The notes beneath the pieces were generated by a model that was not told the origin of the DNA, did not search any database, and saw nothing but the letters and a program-made list of their open reading frames with translations. Below are positions 11,192 through 20,198 of a stretch of 64,000 nt of DNA, one piece after another (the first letter of the stretch is position 1; each line of letters starts with the position of its first letter). Position numbers and translations under genes: made by a program. Source of the stretch: Jejubacter calystegiae (GTDB lineage: Bacteria; Pseudomonadota; Gammaproteobacteria; Enterobacterales; Enterobacteriaceae); assembly GCF_005671395.1 (NCBI RefSeq), contig NZ_CP040428.1:1364001-1428000 (forward strand), read 5' to 3'.

Positions 11192-12160
11192 GGTATGTGA
11201 GCGTGCGTCGTGATTAATATCTTCTACCCAGGTGGTGGTACGTAATTCATCGGAAAGCTGAGCGGTGATAATGGTCGAGTCCAGATCCATATAATTGTAG
11301 CTGGCTGAATTCATGATCGTATTTACGGCATTTATATACCAGTTCATATCGTGGCCGTATTGCCAGTCAGTGACATTCAGCAGGGAGAAAATATGCCCCT
11401 GGGTGTAATAGTCATTGAATGCAATCAGGTTATTACTGCACCCTGGTAGGGATTTATCATGCGCCAGGGCGGAATCCCATGTGATATCATCACCTTCCAG
11501 CACCCGGAAGACCGGATCGTTTTCCAGCCCTATGTTAAGCACTTTGTCGTCCAGCTGATTCTGCGTCGGTGACGCACTACCAATATATGCAGAGGATTCA
11601 TAGAAGCCCCCCCATGCCCCCTGGCTGGAGGCCGCAGCCATACTGTTAACGCCCATTCCACCCATGCTATGGCCTGTTATTAATACATCGCGGCCGGTAA
11701 GACCATTTTCCGTGGCAAATTCAGCCACATGCGTTAGCAGGTTATTGAAGGCGGTCAAAATATAACCATTGGACAGGCCACTTTCGCCCAGTCCTATGGC
11801 AATATCAACTGCGCCATCCACAAGCAAATGTAGCCAGCCTAATGGATCGTCTGCCGCAGCGCCGGTTCCCCAAAAGTTAATACCGAGTCCGACAAGCTTT
11901 CCGTTATCATCATATTTGCCGAGTATATTTACCTGTGACGTTAGCAGTGCCAGTACCTCACCATAAAACTCATCATGCGATCCGCTCAGGCCGGAATAAC
12001 CGATATCTTCTCCAGAAAGGATTTTCCAGGTGAAATTTTCCTGATTTGCGTTAATGTCGATATCACTACCGGTAAAGAGATTGGTTGTGCTTTGCAGAAT
12101 GCTGATATAGTCATTAGCCAGAGTGCGTTGTTCAAAATCTCGATACTCAAAAAAACTCAT
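10412..12160 (-). CDS. RTX lipase, family I.3 (type I secreted), copy 1
   Basis: A 582-aa family I.3 lipase. The putative triad is S165 in the canonical GHSMG elbow, D215 (LENDPV) and H270 (QYGH). The glycine-rich RTX block and terminal FVLA are shared with copy 2. Start chosen as ATG at 12160: it has AGGTG upstream and gives MSFFEYRDF, parallel to MSIFDYKEK of copy 2; a GTG two codons earlier is possible. It directly follows the outer membrane component gene. Expected to be exported unfolded from cytoplasm to medium and to fold with calcium. Substrate preference cannot be read from sequence. Confidence 0.9.
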   Translation of the reverse strand: MSFFEYRDFEQRTLANDYISILQSTTNLFTGSDIDINANQENFTWKILSGEDIGYSGLSGSHDEFYGEVLALLTSQVNILGKYDDNGKLVGLGINFWGTGAAADDPLGWLHLLVDGAVDIAIGLGESGLSNGYILTAFNNLLTHVAEFATENGLTGRDVLITGHSMGGMGVNSMAAASSQGAWGGFYESSAYIGSASPTQNQLDDKVLNIGLENDPVFRVLEGDDITWDSALAHDKSLPGCSNNLIAFNDYYTQGHIFSLLNVTDWQYGHDMNWYINAVNTIMNSASYNYMDLDSTIITAQLSDELRTTTWVEDINHDARSHTGPTFILGSEKADLISGGAGIDYLEGFTGDDTFRDAGSSNIIFGGDGYDLFDLQSEISKTSVAQSVTGMTFIKGADGGITLLQDVEAIRETYWEWFQTRTITYEITCRGLEVDDNVALGYANAVHGSMTGQASEIFAPQDGGFYTNTTSWLFSYNGDTIMHGSTTDDVFICGIGNDQMYANGGSDTFLFASDNFGHNAIYGFGSDDQIVILANKETTANSSWLDYLSEDSDGLMFSCGESSVSLVGLSLDQVHENQFVLA

Positions 12161-12262
12161 AATCACATCACCTTGAGAATACGTTAAAAATAAAATTTAA
12201 TATTGGGTTGGTCCAGGATGTATTTTTTTAAAATCCTCCTTGTATACTATTTAAATAATTAA

Positions 12263-13627
12263 TCACTTCCATGGTGAAAATAGATTGGAAATGGTTATTA
12301 ATTTTTCAGGAGTAAGATTTCCTGAGTGGTAATGCAACATTAACCATGAGTGAATATAACGATATTTCTCTTGTGCCATATCAAGTTGTGCCTGATAGAA
12401 CTGCCTTTGTGCATTAATTAAATCAGCATTAGTACGCTGTCCGGCGTGTATGCCTTTTTGGGTTGCGTCTATTTGTTGACGAGCGGAGTTGACGGCCTGT
12501 TGATAGGCAGAAAGGCGTCGTTCAGCGCTACTATGCTGTTGGAAAAACTTATGCAGATTATTCATGGTTTCTCGGGTAGACTTCTCCAGATCGTATTTAC
12601 TTTTGTTGTAGTTGTATTTTGTCTGGCGTAGTGCTGCGCTATTATAACCGCCAGCATAAAGGGAATAATTAACCTGAACACCAACCGAGCTGGTTTCATA
12701 GCGTTGATTAATGGTGGTATCACTGGCTGATTTATTGATTCCATGTGAGGCATAGACCTGAATACGTGGAAGAAAACTGGCGCGCTGTTGCTCCTGTTGG
12801 TGATAATTTACCTTCAGTTGATAACGAGCGGCTGCCAGATCTGCGTTCTGGCTGAGTGCGATTTTTTTCCATTCGCTAAAGCGAGCGGGGTTCAGTCTGA
12901 GTGGTTTCAGATGCTTTTCCATTAACCTGTTAAGCGGGGGCATTGAGACTTCAGGCTGGCCAGTCAGCTGCGATATTTCACGTCGGGCAGCGAGCAACTC
13001 CTCATCAGCAGCGATTTTCTCCGCTTCGGCAAGGGAAAGGTGGGATTCGGTTTCCACCACCTCTGTAATGGTGCCTTCTCCGGCCCGCAGCATCTTCTGG
13101 TTTTGCGTCAGTAATTGTTGATAACTGGCGTATTGCTCAGTTGTCAGTCTGACTTTATCCTGCGCAGCCAGGACATCCAGGTACCGGTTGACGACTCGCG
13201 TTGCCAGCTCCATAGCGCGGGAACGCCATACTTCTTCAGACATCAGACTTTGCGCTTTTCCGGATTGATAACGCGACCATGCTTCATAATCGAAAAGCGG
13301 TTGTGTCAGCGTCATACTTCCATTCTGAGAGCTGTATTGCGCATGAGTGGTGACATCGTGCGTTTTGTTGCTGTAAATACTCTGGCGCTGTTGGGTTTTT
13401 GCTCTCTGCCAGTTTTTCATGCCGTTCTGCCATGACAATGAGACAGAAGGCAGTAGTGCGGCTCGTCCCATATGGCGGTACTCCTCTCCCGCCATTCTTT
13501 CTTCACTGGCAGCAAGAAATTCGGGATCGTTTTTCTGGGCCAGCGTATAAATCTCAAGAAGGCCTAATGCGTAGGATGATGGAGATAGCAGGCCGCACAA
13601 CAGCGTGGCGATAATTATTCCTTGCAT
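12263..13627 (-). CDS. TolC-like outer membrane channel of type I secretion system
   Basis: A 454-aa outer membrane efflux protein of the TolC/PrtF/LipD class. It has an N-terminal signal peptide (hydrophobic IIIATLLCGLLS, cleavage likely near SSYA-L), long helical coiled-coil segments with two repeats of the family, and a typical strand motif LYAGGYNSAALRQTKYNY. The gene starts one base after the membrane fusion protein stop, so they are translated from one mRNA. It would form the exit duct for the RTX proteins encoded just downstream. A dedicated channel is usual for lipase/protease exporters, while hemolysin systems use the housekeeping TolC. Confidence 0.9.
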   Translation of the reverse strand: MQGIIIATLLCGLLSPSSYALGLLEIYTLAQKNDPEFLAASEERMAGEEYRHMGRAALLPSVSLSWQNGMKNWQRAKTQQRQSIYSNKTHDVTTHAQYSSQNGSMTLTQPLFDYEAWSRYQSGKAQSLMSEEVWRSRAMELATRVVNRYLDVLAAQDKVRLTTEQYASYQQLLTQNQKMLRAGEGTITEVVETESHLSLAEAEKIAADEELLAARREISQLTGQPEVSMPPLNRLMEKHLKPLRLNPARFSEWKKIALSQNADLAAARYQLKVNYHQQEQQRASFLPRIQVYASHGINKSASDTTINQRYETSSVGVQVNYSLYAGGYNSAALRQTKYNYNKSKYDLEKSTRETMNNLHKFFQQHSSAERRLSAYQQAVNSARQQIDATQKGIHAGQRTNADLINAQRQFYQAQLDMAQEKYRYIHSWLMLHYHSGNLTPEKLITISNLFSPWK

Positions 13628-13628
13628 T

Positions 13629-14966
13629 TTACTCCTCCGTTAGCGCGGTTTTTGCCCGATCGAGTACGGGTTTGAACAGATAATTCAACAGTGAACGCGA
13701 CCCAGTTTTAATTAATACACCTGCTGACATGCCCGGTCGGATATCCTCATTTTTCAGCAGCTCCATGCCTTCATCGCTGACTGTGATCTGAACCTGGTAA
13801 TATGGCTCCCCGTTATTTTTATTGATTAGTCGATCTGGTGACACCAGGCTGACATGTCCGGGAATTACCGGTGTTTTATTCTGATTCAGGGCGGTAAACA
13901 TCATATTTACCTCAAGACCAGGGTAAACTTTATCTATAAGATCGGAGTTTACCTGCGCATCAACAACCAGAGGCAAATCGTCAGGTACGATTTCCATCAG
14001 AGTTTCTCCCGACGATAAGACGCTGTCTGGTGTCATTACCTTCAGTGCCATTATCGTTCCCGATATTGGAGCCACGATCTGTGTGTGTTCTAATTCGTAG
14101 TGTGTGATTTGAATATTTTTTTGCTGTTCATTACTTTCCGCTGTTGATTTTTCAAGTAAAGTGTTAACGTCCCGATAATATTCTCCCTGAGACCGTTCGA
14201 TATTTTGTTTTATCCCTTTTTGTTTTTCTTTGTTGCTGGCAATTTGTCCTGTCAGCTCTTCAATTTGACTTTGCGTTTCGTGCTGCTGTCGTTGCAGTTC
14301 GCGATAACGGTTGAGTGGAAAAATTCCCTGCTCTGCCAGCGATTTTGTATCGTGTAGCTGTTGGATCAGGTTATTGTTCATCCTTTTCTTTAGATTCAGC
14401 GCCCGGCTGAGACTTTGCGTCTGAAGTTCCAGGCTGGTAAGTGAATGTTGGTTACTGTTCAGTTCACCGAGCATGGCCTGACGACGGGCGTGAAAAAGTT
14501 GGTTCTGTAACGCGATGGCGGCTTCACCCTGGGGGCGCCACCTGTCTTCCAGTAATGTATCGGGATAAACGGGTGTTGCCAGATTATCCCGTTCCGCCTG
14601 TAATCTTGCCGTCGCAGCCAGGGCTGCAAGATACTTGTCCCGGGCTTGCTCGTATCGCGCTTGTGAGGGAGTACGACTTAATTCAATCAGCGTCACTCCC
14701 GCCTGGATGCGATCGCCTTCCTTTATCCGAATTGATTCAACAATGCCATTACTGGGAGCCTGAACGGCTTTACGGTTGCCGGCAACGATAACGGTACCAG
14801 ATGCTGTAACACCTTTATCGAGCGGTGCGAAAGCGGCCCAGGAAAAAAATCCCATAATGCCGATGATAATAACGGCAATCCCCATGAGTTGGTAAAAACG
14901 CTCGTTGTTACCCCCGGCATTCGATGTTTCTTCTGGGGCAATAAAAGGAGTTTTCTTCTGTTCCAT
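13629..14966 (-). CDS. Membrane fusion protein of type I secretion system (HlyD/PrtE/LipC family)
   Basis: A 445-aa periplasmic adaptor. It has a short cytoplasmic N-terminus, one membrane segment (about 27-47, LMGIAVIIIGIMGFFSWAAF), a split lipoyl/barrel-sandwich domain (GTVIVAGNRKAVQAPSNGIV and the later IVAPISGTIMALKV), and a long glutamine-rich coiled-coil hairpin between them. The C-terminal beta domain has LVSPDRL and RPGMSAGVLIKTG, typical of the family. It lies between the ABC protein (56-base gap) and the outer membrane gene (1-base gap). It links the inner membrane pump with the outer membrane channel. Confidence 0.92.
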   Translation of the reverse strand: MEQKKTPFIAPEETSNAGGNNERFYQLMGIAVIIIGIMGFFSWAAFAPLDKGVTASGTVIVAGNRKAVQAPSNGIVESIRIKEGDRIQAGVTLIELSRTPSQARYEQARDKYLAALAATARLQAERDNLATPVYPDTLLEDRWRPQGEAAIALQNQLFHARRQAMLGELNSNQHSLTSLELQTQSLSRALNLKKRMNNNLIQQLHDTKSLAEQGIFPLNRYRELQRQQHETQSQIEELTGQIASNKEKQKGIKQNIERSQGEYYRDVNTLLEKSTAESNEQQKNIQITHYELEHTQIVAPISGTIMALKVMTPDSVLSSGETLMEIVPDDLPLVVDAQVNSDLIDKVYPGLEVNMMFTALNQNKTPVIPGHVSLVSPDRLINKNNGEPYYQVQITVSDEGMELLKNEDIRPGMSAGVLIKTGSRSLLNYLFKPVLDRAKTALTEE

Positions 14967-15022
14967 CAGTAAACAGGTCCTGATAAAATTATAGGTTTGG
15001 TTTAATGAATCTGGATATAGCG

Positions 15023-16735
15023 TTATGCTGTTGCTTGTTGCTTTATTGCTGAAACCGGTTTAATCATTTTGGTTAATATCGAACGGGTTTCTCCAAACTC
15101 ACCGATCCTGCCTTCCTGCATGACCAGAACTTTATGGGTGAGTGAAAGCAACTGTTTGCGATGCGTTATTAAAATGACAGTCGTTTTTATTTTTTGTAGC
15201 GCCGTTAGCGCCTGGGCTAATGCGATGATACCGGCGTCGTCCAGGCTGGCATCAGGTTCATCCAGTACCACTAGCTTGGGCGAATCGTACAGAGCACGAG
15301 CCAGAGCGATGCGTTGTTTCTGACCTCCGGATAATCTAACGCCACCATGCTCTGCCAGGGTGTCATAGCCTCCCGGCAGACGCAGGATCATCTCGTGTAC
15401 ACCTGCCAGTTTGGCTGCTTCAATGACCTTGTTGGCATCTATTGTGTTAAAGCGGGCAATATTTTCTGCGATGCTGCCGGGGAATATTTCAACCTCCTGC
15501 GACAGATAACCGATAGACGGACCGAGTTGGGTACGATCCCATTGTCGTATATCGGCGCCGTCAATACGTACAGTGCCGCTGGTCGCGGGTTGCAGGCCCA
15601 GAATCAGTTGTGCCAACGTGCTTTTTCCTGATGCACTGGCGCCGATGATGCCCAGTACCTCGCCGGCATTGAGACTGAAAGTAATCTGGTTGAGAATCAT
15701 TTTATCGCTGTCCTGGGCTGATGCCAGAGCCACGTTTTTAAGATCCAGTCTGCCCTGTGGTGTGGGTAACGCCATTTTAGCCGATGCGGTGGGATGTGAC
15801 GCTAATAGGTTATCCAGCCTGATTAGTGCGCTGCGCGTATTACCCCACTGTTTCCAGGCGATAATTAGCTGTTCAATAGGAGCAAGGGCGCGACCAAGCA
15901 GGATAGAGCCAGCGATCATCATTCCCGGCGTCAGTTGCCCGTTAATTGTCAGCCAACCACCAAGGCCGAGAATGAGCGACTGTAAGGACATACGGGTAAA
16001 GCGCGTGATGGAAGTCAGGCGAGTGTTATATTCACTGGCCTGTTGCTGTAGTTGGATGAATTTTTCATGTATTGCCCACCAGCGTCGTTGAAAATTAGGC
16101 AGCAAACCCATCGCTTCAATGGTTGAAGCGTGGCGTAGCGTTATGCCAGCCATATTTGTCGACTGGTGTGACAGTTTTCCAGCCTCCGACAGTGGTTGTT
16201 GTATGAGTTTATGGTTGATAAGTGCCAGAGTCATTAGTAATGCAGAGCCTGCCAGCGCAAATAACCCCAATAGTGGATTAAAAAGAAAGATAACCAGGAT
16301 AAAAACCGGAAACCAGGGGGCATCAATAAAGGCAAAAATTGCGTTACCTGTGAAAAACTGACGTACCGTTGTGACATCATTTAAACAGGCGGCTGTATCC
16401 TGGTTTTTCCGGTGTAAGTTAGCAATGAAGGCAGCCTGATAAACGGAGCGGCTCAATTTATCGTCAACCTGTTTACTGATCCAGATGGTGATCATGCTAC
16501 GGCAGTATTCCAGTAACGCTATCATTCCCAATGCGCCTACTACCATGATACTCAGCATGATAAGAGTGATCTCATTACGAGAGGGGAGCACGCGATCGTA
16601 AACCTGTAGCATATAAATAGAAGGAAAGAGAATCAGTAGATTGATAAGAGATGAAAATAAAGCAATGTACCACAGGGAACGTTTGTGATTCCTGAAGGAA
16701 TGAATAATGAATTTCATCGCTGAGTATTTGGGCAT
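15023..16735 (-). CDS. Type I secretion ABC transporter, PrtD/LipB family
   Basis: A 570-aa half-transporter that energises export. The N-terminal membrane domain has about six hydrophobic spans (first at 23-43, includes MLQVYDRVLPSRNE, a PrtD-family signature). The ATPase has Walker A GASASGKST (365-373), LSGGQ (468-472), Walker B VVLDEP (489-494) and switch His525. There is no C39 peptidase-like leader domain, as expected for lipase/protease exporters. The frame extends to 16834. The start at 16735 (MPKYSAM) is preferred because GGA lies 9 bases upstream and the extra 33 residues are not family-like; 16717 is an alternative. It is the first gene of the leftward block. Confidence 0.88.
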   Translation of the reverse strand: MPKYSAMKFIIHSFRNHKRSLWYIALFSSLINLLILFPSIYMLQVYDRVLPSRNEITLIMLSIMVVGALGMIALLEYCRSMITIWISKQVDDKLSRSVYQAAFIANLHRKNQDTAACLNDVTTVRQFFTGNAIFAFIDAPWFPVFILVIFLFNPLLGLFALAGSALLMTLALINHKLIQQPLSEAGKLSHQSTNMAGITLRHASTIEAMGLLPNFQRRWWAIHEKFIQLQQQASEYNTRLTSITRFTRMSLQSLILGLGGWLTINGQLTPGMMIAGSILLGRALAPIEQLIIAWKQWGNTRSALIRLDNLLASHPTASAKMALPTPQGRLDLKNVALASAQDSDKMILNQITFSLNAGEVLGIIGASASGKSTLAQLILGLQPATSGTVRIDGADIRQWDRTQLGPSIGYLSQEVEIFPGSIAENIARFNTIDANKVIEAAKLAGVHEMILRLPGGYDTLAEHGGVRLSGGQKQRIALARALYDSPKLVVLDEPDASLDDAGIIALAQALTALQKIKTTVILITHRKQLLSLTHKVLVMQEGRIGEFGETRSILTKMIKPVSAIKQQATA

Positions 16736-17311
16736 ATTGCATATTCCATCGCACAAAAATAATTTGTTTGCTAACTTTAAACTGTACTCTGTAATCGTAA
16801 GAGCTACATATTCGCTCAGGGATTTTGGCGACAACGCCTTACAACCAGATTGCAGTTTTCGTAGCTCCTTTCAAAACAACAGATTATGACCTTTTTTACT
16901 ACGAGCGAGCCTTTACGTGACTGTCGTATGCTGTAGCTGGCAGATGCAGCGGTAATTAATCGAAGCTATTTATCAAATATTGCGTTCCAGAACCTGTGAT
17001 TCATTCTTCAATAATTTAATAATTATATATTCATAAGTGTGGCTAATGTTCTTTGGTAACAAATATACAATACATGCTCATATTAGATAAGGAAATTAGG
17101 AACTCGTAAGAAGCCTCCTAAAAAATAAATAAGGCGCGGGGATAGAAGTGTAGCGAATCGGGAGAGCCTGAATTCAAAATTCATTAAGATCACGATGATG
17201 TTTTATGCCTCAATATTGTCATCATTAAAGATGATGTAATGGGGCAGGTGGTAATTCCAGGATACTTGTAAAGGATATTCTCAGAATTGTAAATTTTTAT
17301 CCTTCTTCAGC
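16736..17311. other. AT-rich intergenic region between the secretion block and metF
   Basis: About 580 bases without a convincing gene. The sequence is AT-rich compared with the flanking met genes. It should contain the promoter of the leftward secretion/lipase block, but I cannot assign -35/-10 boxes reliably. Short open frames here lack ribosome sites and family-like sequence. Confidence 0.6.
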
Positions 17312-17348
17312 GGCAGTGTACTTTTCTCTATGAGAGAAATTCACTGCC
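17312..17348. repeat. Long interrupted inverted repeat upstream of metF
   Basis: GGCAGTG and CACTGCC form an outer 7-bp stem and TTTCTCT/AGAGAAA an inner 7-bp stem, with ATG as loop. It lies 18 bases before the metF -35 element. There is no adjacent T-run. It may be a protein-binding palindrome or a hairpin that separates the two units. Confidence 0.7.
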
Positions 17349-17365
17349 ATGTGTAGGTTTTTCAG

Positions 17366-17429
17366 TTGACAAAACTGGACGCCGAACGTACCTTTGTAGA
17401 AGTATAGACGTCTAAACGTTTAGGTGTTC
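17366..17429 (+). promoter_or_regulatory. metF promoter with tandem met boxes
   Basis: TTGACA at 17366-17371 is a consensus -35. Four contiguous 8-mers at 17398-17429 (AGAAGTAT, AGACGTCT, AAACGTTT, AGGTGTTC) include one perfect met box, so MetJ repression is expected. The -10 is less clear (TACCTT at 17389 with 17-bp spacing). Confidence 0.82.
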
Positions 17430-17476
17430 GTTCCTGGCGTTTTTGGGAATTCAACTCAAGTCATCAATAAAGGTAA

Positions 17477-18376
<900 letters not shown>

Positions 18377-18403
18377 TAATTTATTCTGCATCGTTAATTA
18401 TTC

Positions 18404-18438
18404 GCCCCTGCCGTGCCGTTGGCGGGGGTATTGTTTTT
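18404..18438 (+). terminator. metF terminator
   Basis: Stem CCCCTGCC / GGCGGGGG followed by TATTGTTTTT. Confidence 0.8.
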
Positions 18439-18694
18439 AAATGGCTGTAGCCGTCGCTATTCTACTAATGGCATAAATTCACCTCATTCCTTTGTAATGC
18501 TCTGTTTTATATGATAAAAATTCTTTACATTATTCATTATTATCTTAATGTTTATATTTTTATATGAATTTTTTATGTCTCAATAAAAATTTTTTAAATC
18601 CATTGATTAAATTTATTTAAGATTTATCTTATGTTGGTATTGCGTGAGGAAACTGCTAACTATAAGCGGGAAAAAAACATAATCTGAGGTCATC
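18439..18694. other. Very AT-rich upstream region of hcp
   Basis: About 255 bases, rich in A/T runs, with no gene. It ends in a good ribosome site (TGAGG) before hcp. Such AT content next to accessory genes is typical of H-NS-silenced transferred DNA; that role is inferred. Confidence 0.6.
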
Positions 18695-19177
18695 ATGGCA
18701 ATTGATATTTATCTGAAAGTGGATGGTGCAACAGGGGAATCTAAAGACTCAAACCATAAAAACTGGATTGATGTTCTGTCATTTCACTGGGGAGCGACAC
18801 AACCGGGTAATATGGCCGTCGGCGGCGGCGGCGGTACCGGCAAAGTGAATTATAAAGACCTGCAGATTCAGGCACTGATCGATAAGGCTACGCCTGCTAT
18901 TCTGAAGTATTGCTCCAGCGGAAAACATATCACTAAAGTCGAGCTTTCCATCTGTAAAGCAGGCGGCAGTCAGATCGAATACTCCCGAATCGTGCTGGAA
19001 GATGTGTTGGTGACTCAGACGGAATTTACCGGTGTGGGCAATACCGACACGATCGCCGTTAACTATGCTTTCCAGGCTTCAAAAGTGAATCTGAGCTATT
19101 GGGAGCAGAGCGACAGCGGTACGCGTGGTGCTGAAAGCAAAGCTGGTTGGGATATTAAGCAAAATAAAGAAGTTTAA
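18695..19177 (+). CDS. hcp: Type VI secretion tube protein Hcp (orphan copy)
   Basis: A 160-aa Hcp1-family protein, the hexamer that stacks into the type VI secretion tube and can carry effectors in its lumen. Family features are the MAIDIYLKVDGATGESKD start, the glycine-rich loop GGGGGTGKVNYKDL, and the C-terminal beta strands (VNYAFQASKVNLSYWEQ). The length is normal and there is no fused toxin domain. No other type VI gene is in the window, so it depends on an apparatus elsewhere. The next gene starts 21 bases downstream with its own GAGG site, suggesting a two-gene unit. Confidence 0.93.
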   Translation: MAIDIYLKVDGATGESKDSNHKNWIDVLSFHWGATQPGNMAVGGGGGTGKVNYKDLQIQALIDKATPAILKYCSSGKHITKVELSICKAGGSQIEYSRIVLEDVLVTQTEFTGVGNTDTIAVNYAFQASKVNLSYWEQSDSGTRGAESKAGWDIKQNKEV

Positions 19178-19198
19178 CTCTGAGGTGGAGGTTGCAAT

Positions 19199-20095
19199 AT
19201 GGACGATCCAACTCTGGCAATTGATAACCTTTTCCGCAGCACGGGAGATTTTAGCGAACAGCAGCTCAGAGTCATTCTGGCGTTTATGAATGAGATGGAT
19301 GCAGAGGCATTACAGCATTTTCAGGATGATCCGGAAGAAGATGTGATGCGAACGCTGGCGCGAATGCAGCAGAATTCACAGGGCGGTGATGAAGAGAATA
19401 TTCCCCTAATTAACTTTGGTGATGCCACCGAAAGCGCGGGCGGTATTTTAAGGAGCCGTACCAATCTGTTTCAGGGATACCGAACGTCACTCGGGCGTTT
19501 TGGTGGAGACATCTACCGGGAAGCCACGACCAACAAATTCGAGTATGCCGTTAAAATTCTGGGGACTATTAGTGCGCTTGCCGGGCTTGGTGGAGTGACT
19601 TCCGCCGTGGCTGCTGCGCAGGGAGCAACGTCGCTGATGACGAATACGGCGGTCAGGTACGCTTTGGGGGGAATATCGGGCGTTTCTTTCGTTAGCGCAG
19701 GGGTTGCCAGTCTGCGTAATTATCTTGGCTCCCAGCAAAAGGTCAGTAATAAACAGTTGCTGGACGTAATGAAAAGAATGGCAAAAGCCCGGAGTCAGCT
19801 GAATAAGTTTTTCGCTGAAGTGCGCATTAAATTGATTAAAGAGACGGAGGATGGGAAAAGCGCTACGGCGGTAGATCGATACTGGACAGCGCGTTTCCCC
19901 GAAGCCGAGCGTAACAGACATCCCGTTGAGCGGGTTGAGACATTATTGTTCACGACGCTCATGCAGTCTGGCGTTATTCATGCCCGAATTCTTCTGGCGG
20001 ATAACAATAATTATGTTGCGTTGGGAAGAGGGAGAGATTCCAGCCTTTCCAGGGAAGAGATGAAACTGGTTGCCGAGGTGGCACAGGTATTATGA
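19199..20095 (+). CDS. Unrecognised protein paired with Hcp; hydrophobic hairpin, candidate type VI cargo
   Basis: A 298-aa protein of no family I recognise. The N-terminus is acidic (1-75, D/E rich). Two glycine/alanine-rich hydrophobic stretches follow (about 117-141, ILGTISALAGLGGVTSAVAA, and 150-171) joined by a short turn, then a basic helical part (175-215) and a soluble C-terminus. There is no signal peptide. The start ATG has GGTGGAGG upstream. Linkage to an orphan Hcp and the membrane-hairpin layout suggest a pore-forming or membrane-acting cargo, but this is inference. No separate immunity gene is seen between it and the double hairpin terminator. It could also be a membrane-associated accessory or immunity protein. 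Confidence 0.75.
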   Translation: MDDPTLAIDNLFRSTGDFSEQQLRVILAFMNEMDAEALQHFQDDPEEDVMRTLARMQQNSQGGDEENIPLINFGDATESAGGILRSRTNLFQGYRTSLGRFGGDIYREATTNKFEYAVKILGTISALAGLGGVTSAVAAAQGATSLMTNTAVRYALGGISGVSFVSAGVASLRNYLGSQQKVSNKQLLDVMKRMAKARSQLNKFFAEVRIKLIKETEDGKSATAVDRYWTARFPEAERNRHPVERVETLLFTTLMQSGVIHARILLADNNNYVALGRGRDSSLSREEMKLVAEVAQVL

Positions 20096-20117
20096 GGCAG
20101 CGCTTCAGGTAACAAAC

Positions 20118-20137
20118 GAGGAGGCATGCGCCTCCTC
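20118..20137. repeat. Perfect hairpin after the Hcp pair
   Basis: GAGGAGGC / GCCTCCTC with an ATGC loop, 22 bases after the partner-gene stop. It is followed by a stronger terminator hairpin. Confidence 0.75.
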
Positions 20138-20148
20138 TCAGGTTGATG

Positions 20149-20184
20149 ACAAAGAGGGAAAAAACGTGGTTTTTCCCTCTTTGT
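20149..20184. terminator. Bidirectional terminator between the Hcp pair and eptC
   Basis: A perfect 15-bp stem (ACAAAGAGGGAAAAA / TTTTTCCCTCTTTGT) with A- and T-runs inside the stem, placed between two convergent genes. Confidence 0.85.
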
Positions 20185-20198
20185 GTTTGTGACGTCAA

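Noticed and set aside
16736-16834. 33-codon N-terminal extension of the ABC transporter frame
   Set aside because: Not similar to family N-termini and no good ribosome site; a start at 16735 is better supported.
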